In this document: positions 22,614 to 34,274 of the stretch, in pieces
Numbering within the stretch: position 1 is the first letter of the stretch
Layout: every line of letters starts with the position of its first letter
DNA from: Thermothelomyces thermophilus ATCC 42464
Lineage: Eukaryota > Ascomycota > Sordariomycetes > Sordariales > Chaetomiaceae
NCBI RefSeq assembly: GCF_000226095.1
Contig: NC_016472.1
Coordinates: 3,720,001 to 3,784,000, forward strand
DNA: 64,000 bases
Direction: 5' to 3'
The notes under the pieces: generated by a model
What the model was told of the DNA's origin: nothing
What the model saw: only the letters and a program-made list of their open reading frames with translations
Databases searched by the model: none
Program-made: the position numbers and the translations under genes

Positions 22614-25600
22614 ATGGCGCGTGAGCCCGGCCGCCGGTCCGTCTCCCCCGACAGCTCTGGCGGCGACTCGCCGGCGCCTCGCCAATGGAGGAACCAGTTG
22701 GGGGCCGGTACGTTGACTCCCTCCGTGCGGCCTTTCGAGATATGTTCGTGTCGGATTGGGGCAATGGACTGGAACTGACCGAGTTCGCGGATGCGTTTGC
22801 AGAAGAGGCGCAACCCAGAGACAAACATTACCGCAAGTATGCGAGCGGCATCGAAAGGGCCCTGTCGCTCTTTGACACGGCCTTGCAGGAATGGGCCGAC
22901 TACATCTCCTTTCTGAACCGGCTGCTCAAGGTGGGAGCTCCGAACACGGCGGATCAAGAGTCGGTCACGACGGCGATGCTAACCGATGGTCTTGTCATCA
23001 CGACGCCAGGCACTGCAAGCTCGACCGTCCTCCGTCTCGACCATACCCTCCAAGGCGACCGTCGCAAAGCGATTGTCGCAATGCCTGAACCCGTCGCTGC
23101 CCTCGGGCGTCCACCAGAAGGCCCTCGAAGTCTACAGCTACATCTTTTCCGTCATTGGCAAGGATGGCCTCTCCCGCGACCTGCCTCTCTACTTTCCCGG
23201 CCTTGCCTCGGTCCTGTCCTTCGCCTCGCTCACCGTCCGCGCCCCTTTTCTCGACCTCCTCGAGCGTTACTTCTTGGACCTCGATCCCCGTGCGCTGCGT
23301 CCAGCCATGAAATCCGTCGTACTTGCCCTGCTGCCGGGGCTCGAGGAGGAGACGAGCGAGGACTTTGACCGCACCTTCAAACTCGTCGAGCGGTTCAAGG
23401 CTGCGATCCGCCCGCCCGGAAGCCGGGACATCACGGAGACTCACTCCTCGGGCGATGGTTTTTTCTGGCAATGCTTCTTTCTGGCCTCCATCACCGGCCA
23501 CAGCCGGAGAACGGGCGCACTGGCCTACCTTCTGCGCTCCCTCCCCCGTCTGGGCCACCCGCTACACCCGGAAGCGTCCAAGGCGTCGTCTGCCGAGGAA
23601 GAGATATCCCCCAAACTCTCGCAGCTCGTCACGACTCCGGAACCCGGATTGCTTATACGTTGCTTTGCCGCCGGTCTCGCAGACGACCAGCTCCTCATCC
23701 AGCGCGGCTTTTTGGACCTGCTCGTCACCCATCTCCCGCTGCATTCCAACGTTCTTCAGCGTCTGGCCAAACGCGCCGATCTTGAGCTCCTCCTCAGGGC
23801 AGCTACCGGGGTGACGGTCCGGCGAGATATGAGCCTAAACAGGCGGCTGTGGTCCTGGCTGCTCGGTCCCGAGCCCCCCGCCTCTGCCGAGCATGATGGC
23901 GGGCTGGATTCCCCTACCTCCACCGCCTCCACCGCCGCCGCCGCCGCCGCCGCCCACACGCACGGATACCTCTCTTCTCGGACGACCTATTTCGAGGAGT
24001 TCGGCCTGCAACCGCTGACGCGGGCCCTGCTTGCCCTCGTTGAATCGGACTCTGGCAATAGTCCTTCGGAGCGAGCACGCCCCTACCGCATTTGTCTTTC
24101 CCTAATGGACCGGTGGGAGATTGGAGGCTTGGTTGTGCCCGAGCTTTTCCTCCCGATCGTGAATAGCGTGAGGAAGTTCAAGGCCAAGGCCGCGAGCAAA
24201 ACCGACTTTGCCGAAGTTCTGCGGAGCGCCAGCGTGTTCTTTGACGGCGTCGAAAGCGGACTGATTTATGGGGAGATCCTGGCCCTGATGGCGCAGGCGA
24301 TCGGTCCCGGCGATTTATCAAGCGCAGAGCGCAGAGACAAGCTCGACCTCGTCAAGTTCATACTGGCACATTTCAATGTCCGGGAGGAAGAGATGATCAC
24401 GCTCCACGCCCCCCTTACTGCTCTCTCCATTCTGTGTATGATAGGAGAGACCAAGGGCGATAGCGCGCCTAGTAAGGGGGCTTCAGTTCCGCTCGGAGAT
24501 GTCTCCATATCGGAGACCGCCCTGAGCATTGCCTGCACCTTACTCGAGCTAGTTCCGGAACGAGCTTTTTCAGAAGGAGCTCGGAAGCAGTCCACTACTA
24601 CTACTTCGGTCCAATCACCGACCTCGGCACCCTCGCCGAACGCAGAAGTCCTCAAGAAGATCAAGACATTCTACGACACCGATCAAGGCAATCTGGAAGT
24701 GGCGTCACCCCCGTTTGCTGCGCACGACCTCGCCGAGCTTCTCATACAGAAGGCATGCGATCTGACCTGCTCGTCGCTCGCCCGGCGAGAACCGGGGGCA
24801 GCGCTGGCTACAAAAAGCAGGATCGTCGTGCTTCTCCTACCCAAGCTCCCTCAGACAGTGTCCTTCGACACAAAGAAGCTCCTGTCGGCGCTTCATGATT
24901 GTCTGGTGGCCGACGAACCGATCTCCTTCTCCACCTATTCTTCCGTCCTCTCACTCTCATCCCATCTCTTCTCGGCGGACAGAATATCAACCGTTGAGCT
25001 CTCAGACCTTGTCATGCCGCTCGTGCGTCACGCGTGGGCGTATCTCTCGGCGGCGGAACCTAAATATCATGTTGAGACGGTCCGCAGCCTCTGGCTACTT
25101 CAGAGCGCTCTCTCACGCTCGAATCGAGATATCGAAGCTGCCATCTGCTCTCTGATGCTCCAGAAGGACACTGCGGGCACATTTGCGCAGAGGCCAGCCG
25201 ATCCTGGCCGGAGCTTCGGCGTCCTCTGGACCCATACCCTGCAAGATAACCCCTCCGCGCTGGAACGGAGGGGCCCGAAGACGACAAACGGCGACATCAC
25301 GGGCCCGGCCCGCCTCGCAGGGATGGAACATTACGAAATTATGCTGACCCGGCCACTGTTTTTGATGCTCGACGCGCTCGACGACGAGAAAACGCAGCTT
25401 TTCATGACGGTAAAGACCTGGCTTCATAGTCTGATCGGCATTGACAGGTGGGTGTGTGTGGTTAAAGGCCTTCCCTGTTTGTCGACTTGCTCACGCCGAT
25501 TCATAGGATGTTCACCGTTTTCGTCACAAAGTTCTCCGACTTCGCATTCCTCCGGCGCCGACGAGCATCCAACTCGGGTCCGGCCGAGTATGCAGAGGAT

Positions 25601-28600
25601 GACGATCTCAGCCTGGCCTTGTACTACATGCGCACCCTATCTAACGTTTTGCGCTGGGCGCCAGAAGCAACCTGGGCCGTGCTCGCCAAGAGGGTTATTC
25701 GGTCAGATGCTTACCAGCCGCCTCTTTCAGAAATCAGTATGCCCATCCTTTCCTTGTCCCCCCCCCCCCCCCAAACTCCCCAGAACCCATTGAGGTCGAC
25801 ATCTCTGAAGTCTAACGAACCAAAGCTGGAACGGACGCCGAGGTGCCACTTCAAGAGATCTTCCTCCATGTCTGCCTACAATGCATTGCTCATGACAAGG
25901 CACCGGGCGAGGAAGGGTCGGAAGCGAGGGCAACACAGCTGCACCGTGCTGCCCTGACGGTTCTTCAGCAAATCCTCCACAACCCATTCTCCGAGCACTT
26001 CGCAAAGCTCCATCTCGAGGACACCTTGATCGAGAAACTGCAGCACTCTCTCAGCGGACCTGACCCCTATGTGCAAGCGTTGCTGCTGGATGTCGTCTAC
26101 GCCGCCCTCAAGCTCCGCGAGTTGGTCCCTGCGGAGCCGCCGTCCTCGCCGACGCAGGAGAAGCGCATGGGGCAACTCGAAGCTGCAAGAGGCTCCAAGT
26201 CATCTCTGACAGAGAAGCCCATGGTCCTACAGCCGCCTCCTCCGTCGTTGCTCAAGTGCATCTTGGCCGGCTTCAGCTCACCAAATAGCAGGCCGGTCTT
26301 GGACAGCTGGGTTGGGTTCCTGACCGAATGCCTGCCGCTCTACACAGATTCTGTCTTCCAGGTCCTGATCCCCTTGGTGGAGACGCTTTGCCGCCAGATC
26401 GGAGACACTTTCGGCAGCCTCCAGCGCCTGTTCCGAGCCACCGACCAGACGCCCTCGCACGGCGCTGCCGGCCCGGAGACCACGCTAATCTCTCTCCTGA
26501 ACGGCCTCGAGAAGGTCCTAGCCAGGGGGCACGACAGGTTACTGGCTGAGGAGGCCAGGGCCCAGGTTGTCAAGAGCCCGGACCAGCCTCAAGGATTTTT
26601 CGGCAACATGGTGTCGGGGGTGTTTTCGTCGGACGCCCCGCAGACGCGGAGTGCCACGGCCAACGACAGGCTTACCGTCTTGCTTGCCTTCCAGGATGCC
26701 GTCCGCATGTGCTTTACCATCTGGTCCTGGACGCAAGGGAGCGATGCAGCAGGGCAGGACGCCACGTCAGGGGCCTCCCTCAACTACACGTCCCTGCGCA
26801 TGAGGAACAGGGCAAGGAGGCTGCTGGAGCACCTATTTGCCGCCGAGACGCTCGAGTGTCTGGAGACCGTGATCGGGATATGGCGTGGCGCGCTGGACAG
26901 CGCCGACGCGTCCAAGGCCGCCGAGGTGTTCAACCTGCTCCCGGCCCTCGACGGGTCGCGGCCGAAGCATACCATCCCGGCACTGTTCAACGCCATATAC
27001 AGTCGGACCAACCCTGGCGTGCTGGACCCGTCGAGAAGGTCGACTCTTACCGTCGAGCTGCAGGACACGGACCTGGTCATCTTCCTCGTAGACTACACTC
27101 GGTCCTTGGAGGACGATACCATGGACGAGATATGGCAGGATTGCACCGCTTTCCTCCGAGATATCCTCGCCAACCCGTTCCCGCACCGGCAGACTCTGCC
27201 GAGCTTGCTCGAGTTTGCGGCTATCCTGGGCGAGAAGGTGGACAATACCAACTTCGGCGAGCAGCGCAAGATGCGCCGCGACCTGGCGGTAAGTGTCCAG
27301 AGTTCGAGGAACTCTCGGGCGTATTTTTTTATTTTTTATTTTTTTATTTATTTATCGGCTATCGTTGCTAACTACGCTTAGGATCTGTTCCTGCGGCTGC
27401 TCACAGCCATCTTCACCGCCCGTCCGGCCAGCTTCGACAGTACAGGATCGTCAGGCGGCAGCGGCTCGGAAAAGCGGCCGAGCGAAGTCGCCCGACATTC
27501 GTCCCTTAGACTACCCGCGGAGCGAGCGGACGATATCGTCGGCATCCTGTCCACCATCGTGCCTAACCTGCCCAAGATCCTGGTGGAGAACGATCGCATC
27601 CTCGCAGCAGCCGCGGCCATCTCCACCAACGTCATCGGCCCGGCCCTGCGGTCCAAATCCTTCCCGGACACCATCTCCAAGTCCATGTTGACGCTCCTCC
27701 ATGAACTCTCGCGGCTCCCGAACAACCAGAAGGCGTGGAAGAAGGACGTGTCGGACGCGTTCAACGACCCTCGCTTCTTTGGGTCCAACCTCGCGCTGGT
27801 GCATAGCGACTGGCTGCCGCTCCTCAAGCAATGGACCGTGGCAGACAAGGAGCGGATGCCGGAGCTCCTCTCGCGGCTGACGCCGCCGACGACGGCTGGC
27901 ATCGTCTTCGGGGTGGGCGCGACCTCGGCGCGGCTCGAGGCGGACCGCAAGACGCAGCTGACGCTGCGGCGGATGGCGACGCTGATCCTGGCGTGCGGCA
28001 CCGACGCGTTCGTGGTCGAGCTGCCGGCCATCGCGGACAAGCTGACGGAGCTGCTGTCGGCGACGGCGACGTCGTCCCCGTCGTCGACGACGCGGGCCGA
28101 GGCGTACATGCTGGTGCGGGCGCTGGTGCTGCGCACGAGCGCGGTGCACCTGGCCCCGCTCTGGCCGGCCGTCAACGCCGAGCTGCACGCCGCCCTGGCC
28201 TCCGTCGTCGCGCCCGACCACAGCCCCGCCTCCGACACGTACGGCAACGCCGCCGTGCTGCAGGCCTGCAAGCTGCTCGACCTGCTGGTCTGCGTCGCGC
28301 CGGACGAGTTCCAGCTGCACGAGTGGCTCTTCGTCACGGACACGATCGACGCCGTGTACCGGCCCGAGTTTGGCGGCAGCAGTAGCAGCGGTGTGGGTGG
28401 TAGCGGCGGTGGTGGTGGTGGTGGAGGTGGTGGTGGATACCAGCCGGTGGCGCTGGTGGACGAGGTCAGCGAGGAGCTGGGGGCCGTCGGGCTGATGATG
28501 GTGGGAGACGCCCCTTCTTCTTCGATGGCGGCGCCGTCGTCATCGATATCGCCGTCGCCGTCGTCGTGGTCCGGGCCGAGGCGGCCGTTGCTGGGCACGC

Positions 28601-28797
28601 CCGGGGGTATTAGCGACGAGGTCGGGTTGGAGAGGAAGGACGAGCTCGTGGCCAAGGTGTTGCGGCCCTTCTTTGGCCAGCTGAGCATCTACGCGTTCGA
28701 GTCGACGTACGCGATGACGCCGGTCGATTGGGACGGGTGTGTGGCGCTGCTCGTGAAGGATCTGTTTGACGAGCGGACCATCGTCAGGGCGTTGTAG
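22614..28797 (+). CDS. dop1: Dopey family protein Dop1
   Basis: Large peripheral membrane protein that works with the flippase Neo1 and with Mon2 in endosome-Golgi traffic. Six exons (22614-22707, 22803-22930, 23010-25447, 25507-25736, 25826-27288, 27382-28797) give 1922 residues, normal for the family. The Dopey N-terminal signature DKHYRKYASGIERALSLF...ALQEWADYISFL spans about residues 39-70 and continues across intron 2 into ALQARPSSVSTIPSKATVAK. The rest is alpha-solenoid, and the C-terminal leucine-rich part is conserved up to the end (VDWDGCVALLVKDLFDER). Small low-complexity inserts are AAAAAAAAHTHG, a Gly run and a Ser run. The first two exons are short, so the N-terminus is the least certain part of the model. 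Confidence 0.93.
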
Positions 28798-29055
28798 TTG
28801 CAATCGGTAGTGTAGCGTAGTGTCGTTGTAGCAGTATAGTGTAGTGTAGGGGGGTCGGGGCAGTTTAGGGTGCGTACACTACGCATTAATACGGGTGAAA
28901 AGAGGTAGACAAAAAGAACAAAAAATAACCAGAGACCAAGTTCGAACCGACGGTGTTCAATAACGCCGCGCGAAGACACACACCATGGTGCTTGCCCCCC
29001 CCCCCCCTTTCCCCCCTTTTTTTTTTTTTTTTTTTTTGGTCTGCATCAGCTTCAT

Positions 29056-30182
29056 TCATTCCGCTGGGAAGTAGGCCACCATGGCCTTACTGGCGCCCTC
29101 CATGCAGTATTGCACCACCTCGACCTTGACGTCGCTGCCGTCCGGCACCAGCTCGGCGATCTGGCGCAGATCGCTGGTGCGCGGCAGGTACAGGGCGTGC
29201 TCCATCGGCCGGCAGGCCTCGTGCAGGGTCGCGAGGTTGTAGGGCTCCATGGTGCCGAGGTCGAAGACGTCCTGGTCGCGGTAGCTCACGCCTCCCCAGG
29301 GCGGCGAGGCGAACAGGACCGTCTTGGACAGGTCCAGCCTCAGGGACGGATCGAGGCCCCGGTGTTTTTTTGCCTTCTTCTTTTTCTTGTTCTTCTTGTT
29401 GCTCCGCGTCTCCTTGTTCTCCTCATCATCAACAACATCATCATCATCCCTTATCTCCGCCGCCGCCGCCTCGGCATCGCTCTTGAGGCGGGCGAGGAAG
29501 TCGAGGCAGTCGGCATGGACCCAGGTGATGGCGCCCTCGGGCACGCCGTAGACGGCCGCGTTGTGCTGGGCGCAGGCGAGCGTCGCGGCGTCCTTCTCGA
29601 TGCCGACGACGCGGTCCCACTTGCCCGAGAGGGCGAAGGCGATGGTGTTGCCGCCGACGCCGGCGAACAGGTCGACGATGATGTCCTTGGGCGGGTTGGA
29701 GCGCTTGTGCGAGCGCATGTCCTTGGCGACTTGACTAAGAAGGGGGGGTTGGGGGGGAGGGTGTTAGTATCGATGGAGATCTCTATCTTACAAGACTGCC
29801 TTGCTCTCTGCGTGAGCAGGAGGAGAATAAATATATATACATATATATGTAAAGAAAGTAAGGAAACAAAAAAAAAAAAGGGGAGGGGGCTCCTGTACGT
29901 AGCTACGGGCTCGGGGGTCACGCCGAACCAGGCATCGTCGGTGAGGCGGATGTTGTAGTCGTAATAGGTGAAGATGGAGTAGCGCTGGTGCCAGTATCTT
30001 TTCACAAAAAGCAGTCAGAAGGCGTAATTCGTTGTCGAGTTCTCAAACTCGGATCGGGGGAGGGGAAATTGAGGGGAAATGGAGCCTCACTTTTTAAGCT
30101 CCCAAGGCACCTCCCTCACGTCGTCGTAGTGGTGACATTCGTCAGTGAGAGGCAGCGTGCCTCGAACGGGCGTGAGCGCCAT
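29056..30182 (-). CDS. tgs1: trimethylguanosine synthase Tgs1
   Basis: Methyltransferase that turns the m7G cap of snRNAs and snoRNAs into the 2,2,7-trimethylguanosine cap, in the nucleus. Exons 30182-30091, 29997-29899 and 29734-29056 give 289 residues. The N-terminal block WELKKYWHQRYSIF is typical of Tgs1. SAM-binding motif I is VDLFAGVGGNT (about 84-94) and the catalytic motif is SPPWGGVSY (about 207-215). A Lys-rich insert (KKNKKKKKAKK, about 177-187) follows an acidic stretch and may act as a nuclear signal. The gene ends 258 bp from the convergent DOP1 stop and is divergent from the GRASP gene. Confidence 0.94.
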
Positions 30183-30705
30183 GACGAGGCGCAGAACGAG
30201 TGTGTGCACTGGAGGGTTCGTAGACGCAAAATGAGTGGCGGTTGTGTTTGGTGTTTGTCTAGTGATATCGATTCCTTCCCTCTTAACGTTATGCCCGGAT
30301 AGAATGAACGACAAAACGGGAAAAAAAGAAACTGTTGGTTGTAAATGGCCGCTCACAGCTCCGTGAAAAGCTGGATTCAGGTCGATAAGTGAACTCTCCC
30401 CCAAGTACTTACTGTGTACGTACTTTGGCTTGGCACAGGGAAGCACCGCCGAGAAAGGAAGCTGCTGCAGGGGTCTCAAACCCCACTAACGTACTGTGTA
30501 ACTTGTAGCACCTTGAAGGCTACTAGTAAGTAGGCCGCGGGGCAGGTAATTACCTACGGGCCGTATCGTACGGTAACACAGCAGTAGCTGCTGCCGTGGA
30601 GCTTGCATAGGTGTGTTGCTGAAGCTCTTACGTTGCGCCCGAAACACCGACCCAGCAACACGACACGACGCACAACAAGACGAGAGAATAGCGAAGGTCG
30701 ACGCC
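30183..30705. promoter_or_regulatory. divergent TGS1/GRASP promoter region
   Basis: 523 bp between divergent ATGs. It contains TAAGTAGG / GGTAATTACCTAC words near 30525-30557 that belong to the recurrent TAGGTA group. No coding signal. Confidence 0.5.
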
Positions 30706-31150
30706 ATGTTCAACGCGCTCAACCGGTTTATATCGCGCCTCGATGGCGAGCCAATGCCGGCCGCCAAGGGAAACCAGCACGGGGGATTCGGGTTCCAGGT
30801 GCTGCGCAACACCAACCAACAGCTGCCCATCGAGCCCTGGTTCGACTTCATCGTGGGCATCAACGGGCGCGTGATTGTAAGGAAGGACACCATCGAGGTG
30901 GGGGAGAGGGGAAGGGGGAAGGGGAAAGGGGAACTTTGGATGATGCCCTTGCCTTTGTTAGGAGGATAGATGCTAATTAATGGGACAACACCCCCCCCCC
31001 CAGGACGATTCCGACCCCAGGCTGTTCGCCCAGGAGGTGCGCAACTGCGCCGGCAACAACGTCATGCTCGGGCTCTGGAGCGCAAAGGTGGCGTACCAAT
31101 TTCTTATTTATATATTTATTTATTTATTATTGTTTTCTCTTTCTCGACCG

Positions 31151-31187
<37 letters not shown>

Positions 31188-32058
31188 GGCGCTAACCGGG
31201 TGATCGATCGACCGCTTACAGGGCCAGCGGACGCGCACGCTGCACATACCCGTCCCCGCCGACACGGGCTCGCTGGGGCTGACGCTGCAGTGGACGGCGC
31301 TGTCGGTGGTGTCCAACATCTGGCACGTGCTCGACGTGCCGGCCAACTCGCCGGCCGACGCCGCCGGCCTGCTGCCCTACAGCGACTACATCCTGGGCAC
31401 GCCCGAGGGGGTGCTGCACGGCGAGGGGGGCCTGAGCGAGCTGGTCGAGGACCACATCGGCCGCCCCCTGCGCCTGTACGTCTACAACAACGAGTACGAC
31501 GTCACCCGCGAGGTGACCATCCGGCCGAGCCGCGACTGGGGCGGCCAGGGCGCCCTCGGCTGCGTCCTGGGCTACGGCGCCCTGCACCGCCTGCCCGCCC
31601 CGCTGAGCGAGCCCGTGAACGCGCCGGGCGAGACCTTGTTCGACGGAGACGCTTCCTTTACCGGCCAGACCGGGTTTGTGCCGGCAACAGCTGCGGCGGC
31701 AGCAGCAGCAGCAGCAGCGAGAGTCGGGTCGCCCGGCACGACGGCAACGACGCCGCCGCCGCCACCACCACCGCCGCCGTCGGGGTCGGCGGACTTGCTG
31801 GTGCCGGCGCAGTTGGTGGGGGCGCAGGTCGCGCCAGCGGAGGCGCCGCCGAGGAGCAAGAAGAAGGAGCGGCCGCACCGCGGGGGGCCGAATCTCATGG
31901 ACGACTACTTCAGGGAAGAGGAGAAGAAGAGCAGAGAGCTGGACCGCGTGCCGAGCGGGAGAAACTCGCCGCTCCCGCCGCCGCCCAAAGGGGGACCACC
32001 GAGGGGAGGGCCGCCCAGGGCGGGGAGCACGCCCCCAAAGGAGGAAGGGGGCGAGTGA
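30706..32058 (+). CDS. grh1: Golgi reassembly-stacking protein (GRASP/Grh1)
   Basis: Peripheral Golgi and ER-exit-site protein with tandem PDZ-like GRASP domains, acting in early secretion and unconventional secretion. Exons 30706-30876, 31004-31087 and 31222-32058 (all phase 0) give 363 residues. GRASP domain 1 is recognised by PIEPWFDFIVGINGRVI|DDSDPRLF, and domain 2 by GSLGLTLQW, LLPYSDYILGTPEG and RDWGGQGALGCVLGYG. The N-terminus MFNALNRFISRL lacks Gly2, so it cannot be myristoylated. It looks like an amphipathic helix, as in yeast Grh1. The C-terminal 130 residues are Pro/Ala/Gly-rich and disordered. A second in-frame donor at 30898 would add VRKDTIE, but the 30877 GTAAGG donor fits the family better. 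Confidence 0.94.
31153..31187. repeat. (CT)n microsatellite
   Basis: About 16 CT units in the second intron of the GRASP gene, ahead of a decoy CAG at 31187-31189. The real acceptor appears to be at 31220-31221. Confidence 0.9.
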
Positions 32059-32332
32059 ATTTGATCGGTGCGAAATCTTAGCAGACATGGAAAATATGAC
32101 TCCCTCTTTTTTTCTTTTTTCCCTTTCGCGCAATCGGTTCTAGTGTAGCAGCGGCCGCGCCAACAACCCCATGAGAACTCCGGCCGTATCGTTTTACAGT
32201 CCCAAAAAAAATATACCACAGAAGAGAAGAAGAAAAGAAAAGCGAGCAAGCAACGCAGGCAAGCCACGTCTGGATATATCCATCCCACCGCCCTCTCCCA
32301 CGCGCCCCATCTCTGCTTTGAGCTCCCATTCC

Positions 32333-33152
32333 CTAGTTGATAAAGTTGACGCAAAAAAAGTGCAGGATCAGGCTGCACACGATGTAGTCGGCAAAGGCGC
32401 TGCCCCGCGTGTCAGCCGTCCGCTTCATCAAGAGGTGCAAACGGAACAAGGGAAAATATATATATATATGTATGTATGTATGTATAAAACGTACCGTTCG
32501 GGCGACACGGCCGGGAAGTCGCCCTTGTTCGCCTCGGTCGTCTGGATCCGCAACGAAGCTGTCAACCACCCACCGGAACGTCAGCACGGCAGCATTCTCC
32601 CTTCTCCCATTCCTATATGGCCATCCTTGTATCCTCGCGGAAAAGGGGGGAACCGAGAGAGGACCTACCGGTGAGAACAAACTGCCCGACTGTGGCGGCG
32701 AACCCGGACAGGAAGGCGTTGAAGGGCTGTTGCGGGGTGGGTGCGGGCACCTTGGTTAGCATCATCACATCACGAACGACCACAGAGGGGACGGGGGGGA
32801 CGAGAGGAATTTGTTTGTTTGGGGGGGGGGGGGGGGATGAGGGAAGGAGGGAACGGAAGGAAGGAGACGCAAAGCAAAGCAGAACAGAGCAGGGCAAAAG
32901 CAGAGCAAAAGCAGAGAAAAAAAAACGTACGTAGTTGCCGGCCAGGACGCAGTAGAGGAACTGCAGGGCGCCGACGGCGACGAGGAAGGCCATGAAGGCG
33001 TCGAGCAGCCTGGTCCGCTGCGGCGTCGTGTCGAGGTAGTGCGCCAGCACGTTGTGCACGATGCGGTCCCACGTCGGCGGAGCGCCGCGCCCGTGTCCGT
33101 GCCCGACGCCCGGACGGGCGGCGGCCTTGCTGAGTGTCGCGGCGGCGGGCGG

Positions 33153-33184
<32 letters not shown>

Positions 33185-33335
33185 ATGATGCCGATGCCGA
33201 TGCTGAGGGAGGCGGCGACGCTGGCGCTGGCGATGATGTCCGTGGTGAGGCCGATTGTGGGATAGGGGTCGTCGCCCTCGCCGGGGTTGTTGCTCCTGCG
33301 ACGGCGGCGGTGGCGGCTCTCTGCTTAGGTGCCAT
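32333..33335 (-). CDS. ost2: oligosaccharyltransferase subunit Ost2/DAD1
   Basis: Membrane subunit of the ER oligosaccharyltransferase that attaches N-glycans to proteins. Exons 33335-32931, 32726-32669, 32558-32495 and 32399-32333 give 197 residues. The DAD1 core starts near residue 89 (TWDRIVHNVLAHYLD) and reads on through LQFLYCVLAGN|YPFNAFLSGF, then LRIQTTEANKGDFPAVSPER|AFADYI, ending HFFCVNFIN. Three membrane helices are expected. The first 85 or so residues are an added Ala/Pro/Ser/Thr-rich segment, absent from the ~113-residue animal protein. Such extensions occur in filamentous fungi as far as I recall. It converges on the GRASP gene 274 bp away. Confidence 0.94.
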
Positions 33336-34070
33336 GTTTCTTTCTTCTCTTTCTCGCGGCTGGGGAGGGACCCCGATGGATCCAATGGATTGGGGGATGG
33401 GAAGGTTTATACTCCGTATATAGGAAAGATTGGTGATGCGAGCCGCGGTCGGAACAGGGAAGGAGGAAAAAAAAAGAGAAATTGGAAACTCGGGGTGGTG
33501 GGCAGCAGCTCCGTCCTTCGCCCGAGTTGGTTCGGTCGGGATGGGGGTTTTCGTGGTGGTGGTGATGGCTCTTGTCGTCGAGGTGTGACGGGAACTTGGC
33601 CTTGAGGATGGGCAGCTCGAAGCGGCCACGAAGCTTCAATGGCATGCATGCGACCACACTTACGGATTACGTAGTACTTGTAATACGCAATAGCATTTGG
33701 GGTAGGTCGGCTGCGGGTAATATCCCTGTCGTGCAGTGGTAGTGTATTTCACGGTTGGCTCCACACGAAACCAATTAATCCGTACTTACGGATTACATTC
33801 CTCTTCTGCATGGATTAACGAGTGCACTGTTGGATTGATTCGACAAGGTACTTAAAAAAAAACGAGACCAGCTCTGTTCGGTGCAACTCGGATACCTGCC
33901 GGCCCAACTACAAAATGCACCCATTCATTTGCGAAAGGCGCTCTTGTACATAGAAGCAGCTCTCTCCAAACTTGTTTTCCTCTCCATTTCTTCTTGCCCT
34001 CCCCTCCAATGCTGTCCGTCGAGTGTCATGTGCAGAACACTCGCTGACAAGTCATTGCCATTTAACTTAA
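33336..34070. other. intergenic upstream of OST2
   Basis: OST2 promoter and 3' flank of the small gene. It has four TACGGA(G/T)TA words (33410, 33661, 33776 on the opposite strand, 33787). The last two form an inverted pair only 2 bp apart. No coding signal. Confidence 0.5.
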
Positions 34071-34274
34071 TTACTTGCCCGAGGATCTGGCGACCTTGGC
34101 AGATACAAACTGCTGACCAGGGCGGGTGTCACTGCCCTCCTTGGCAAGATCCCTCATCTTCTTGCTGGTAGGATAGGGAACCTTAACGTCGATGGGCGCG
34201 AGGAGTCCGTTCCTGGAGGAGACCGAGGTGCTTCCAGACTTGGACTTGGTGTCGCGAGGCTGCTGGTTGCTCAT
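34071..34274 (-). CDS. 67-residue hydrophilic protein, unknown
   Basis: Intronless frame MSNQQPRDTKSKSGSTSV...ARSSGK of 67 residues. It is basic, with no signal peptide or membrane span. The central LLAPIDVKVPYPTSKKMRDL looks like a folded or binding core flanked by Ser/Lys-rich tails. A TATA-like element lies about 155 bp upstream, and a pyrimidine-rich leader precedes the ATG. I do not recognise a family. The good ATG context, clean stop and upstream promoter signals make a real small gene more likely than chance. Confidence 0.55.
   Translation of the reverse strand: MSNQQPRDTKSKSGSTSVSSRNGLLAPIDVKVPYPTSKKMRDLAKEGSDTRPGQQFVSAKVARSSGK

Noticed and set aside
28925-28965. B-box-like GGTTCGAACTT on the minus strand, possible tRNA
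   Set aside because: T-arm does not pair and no acceptor or anticodon arms can be drawn.
30877-30897. Alternative later donor that adds seven residues to GRASP
   Set aside because: The extra VRKDTIE interrupts the conserved GRASP block, and the earlier GTAAGG donor is stronger.
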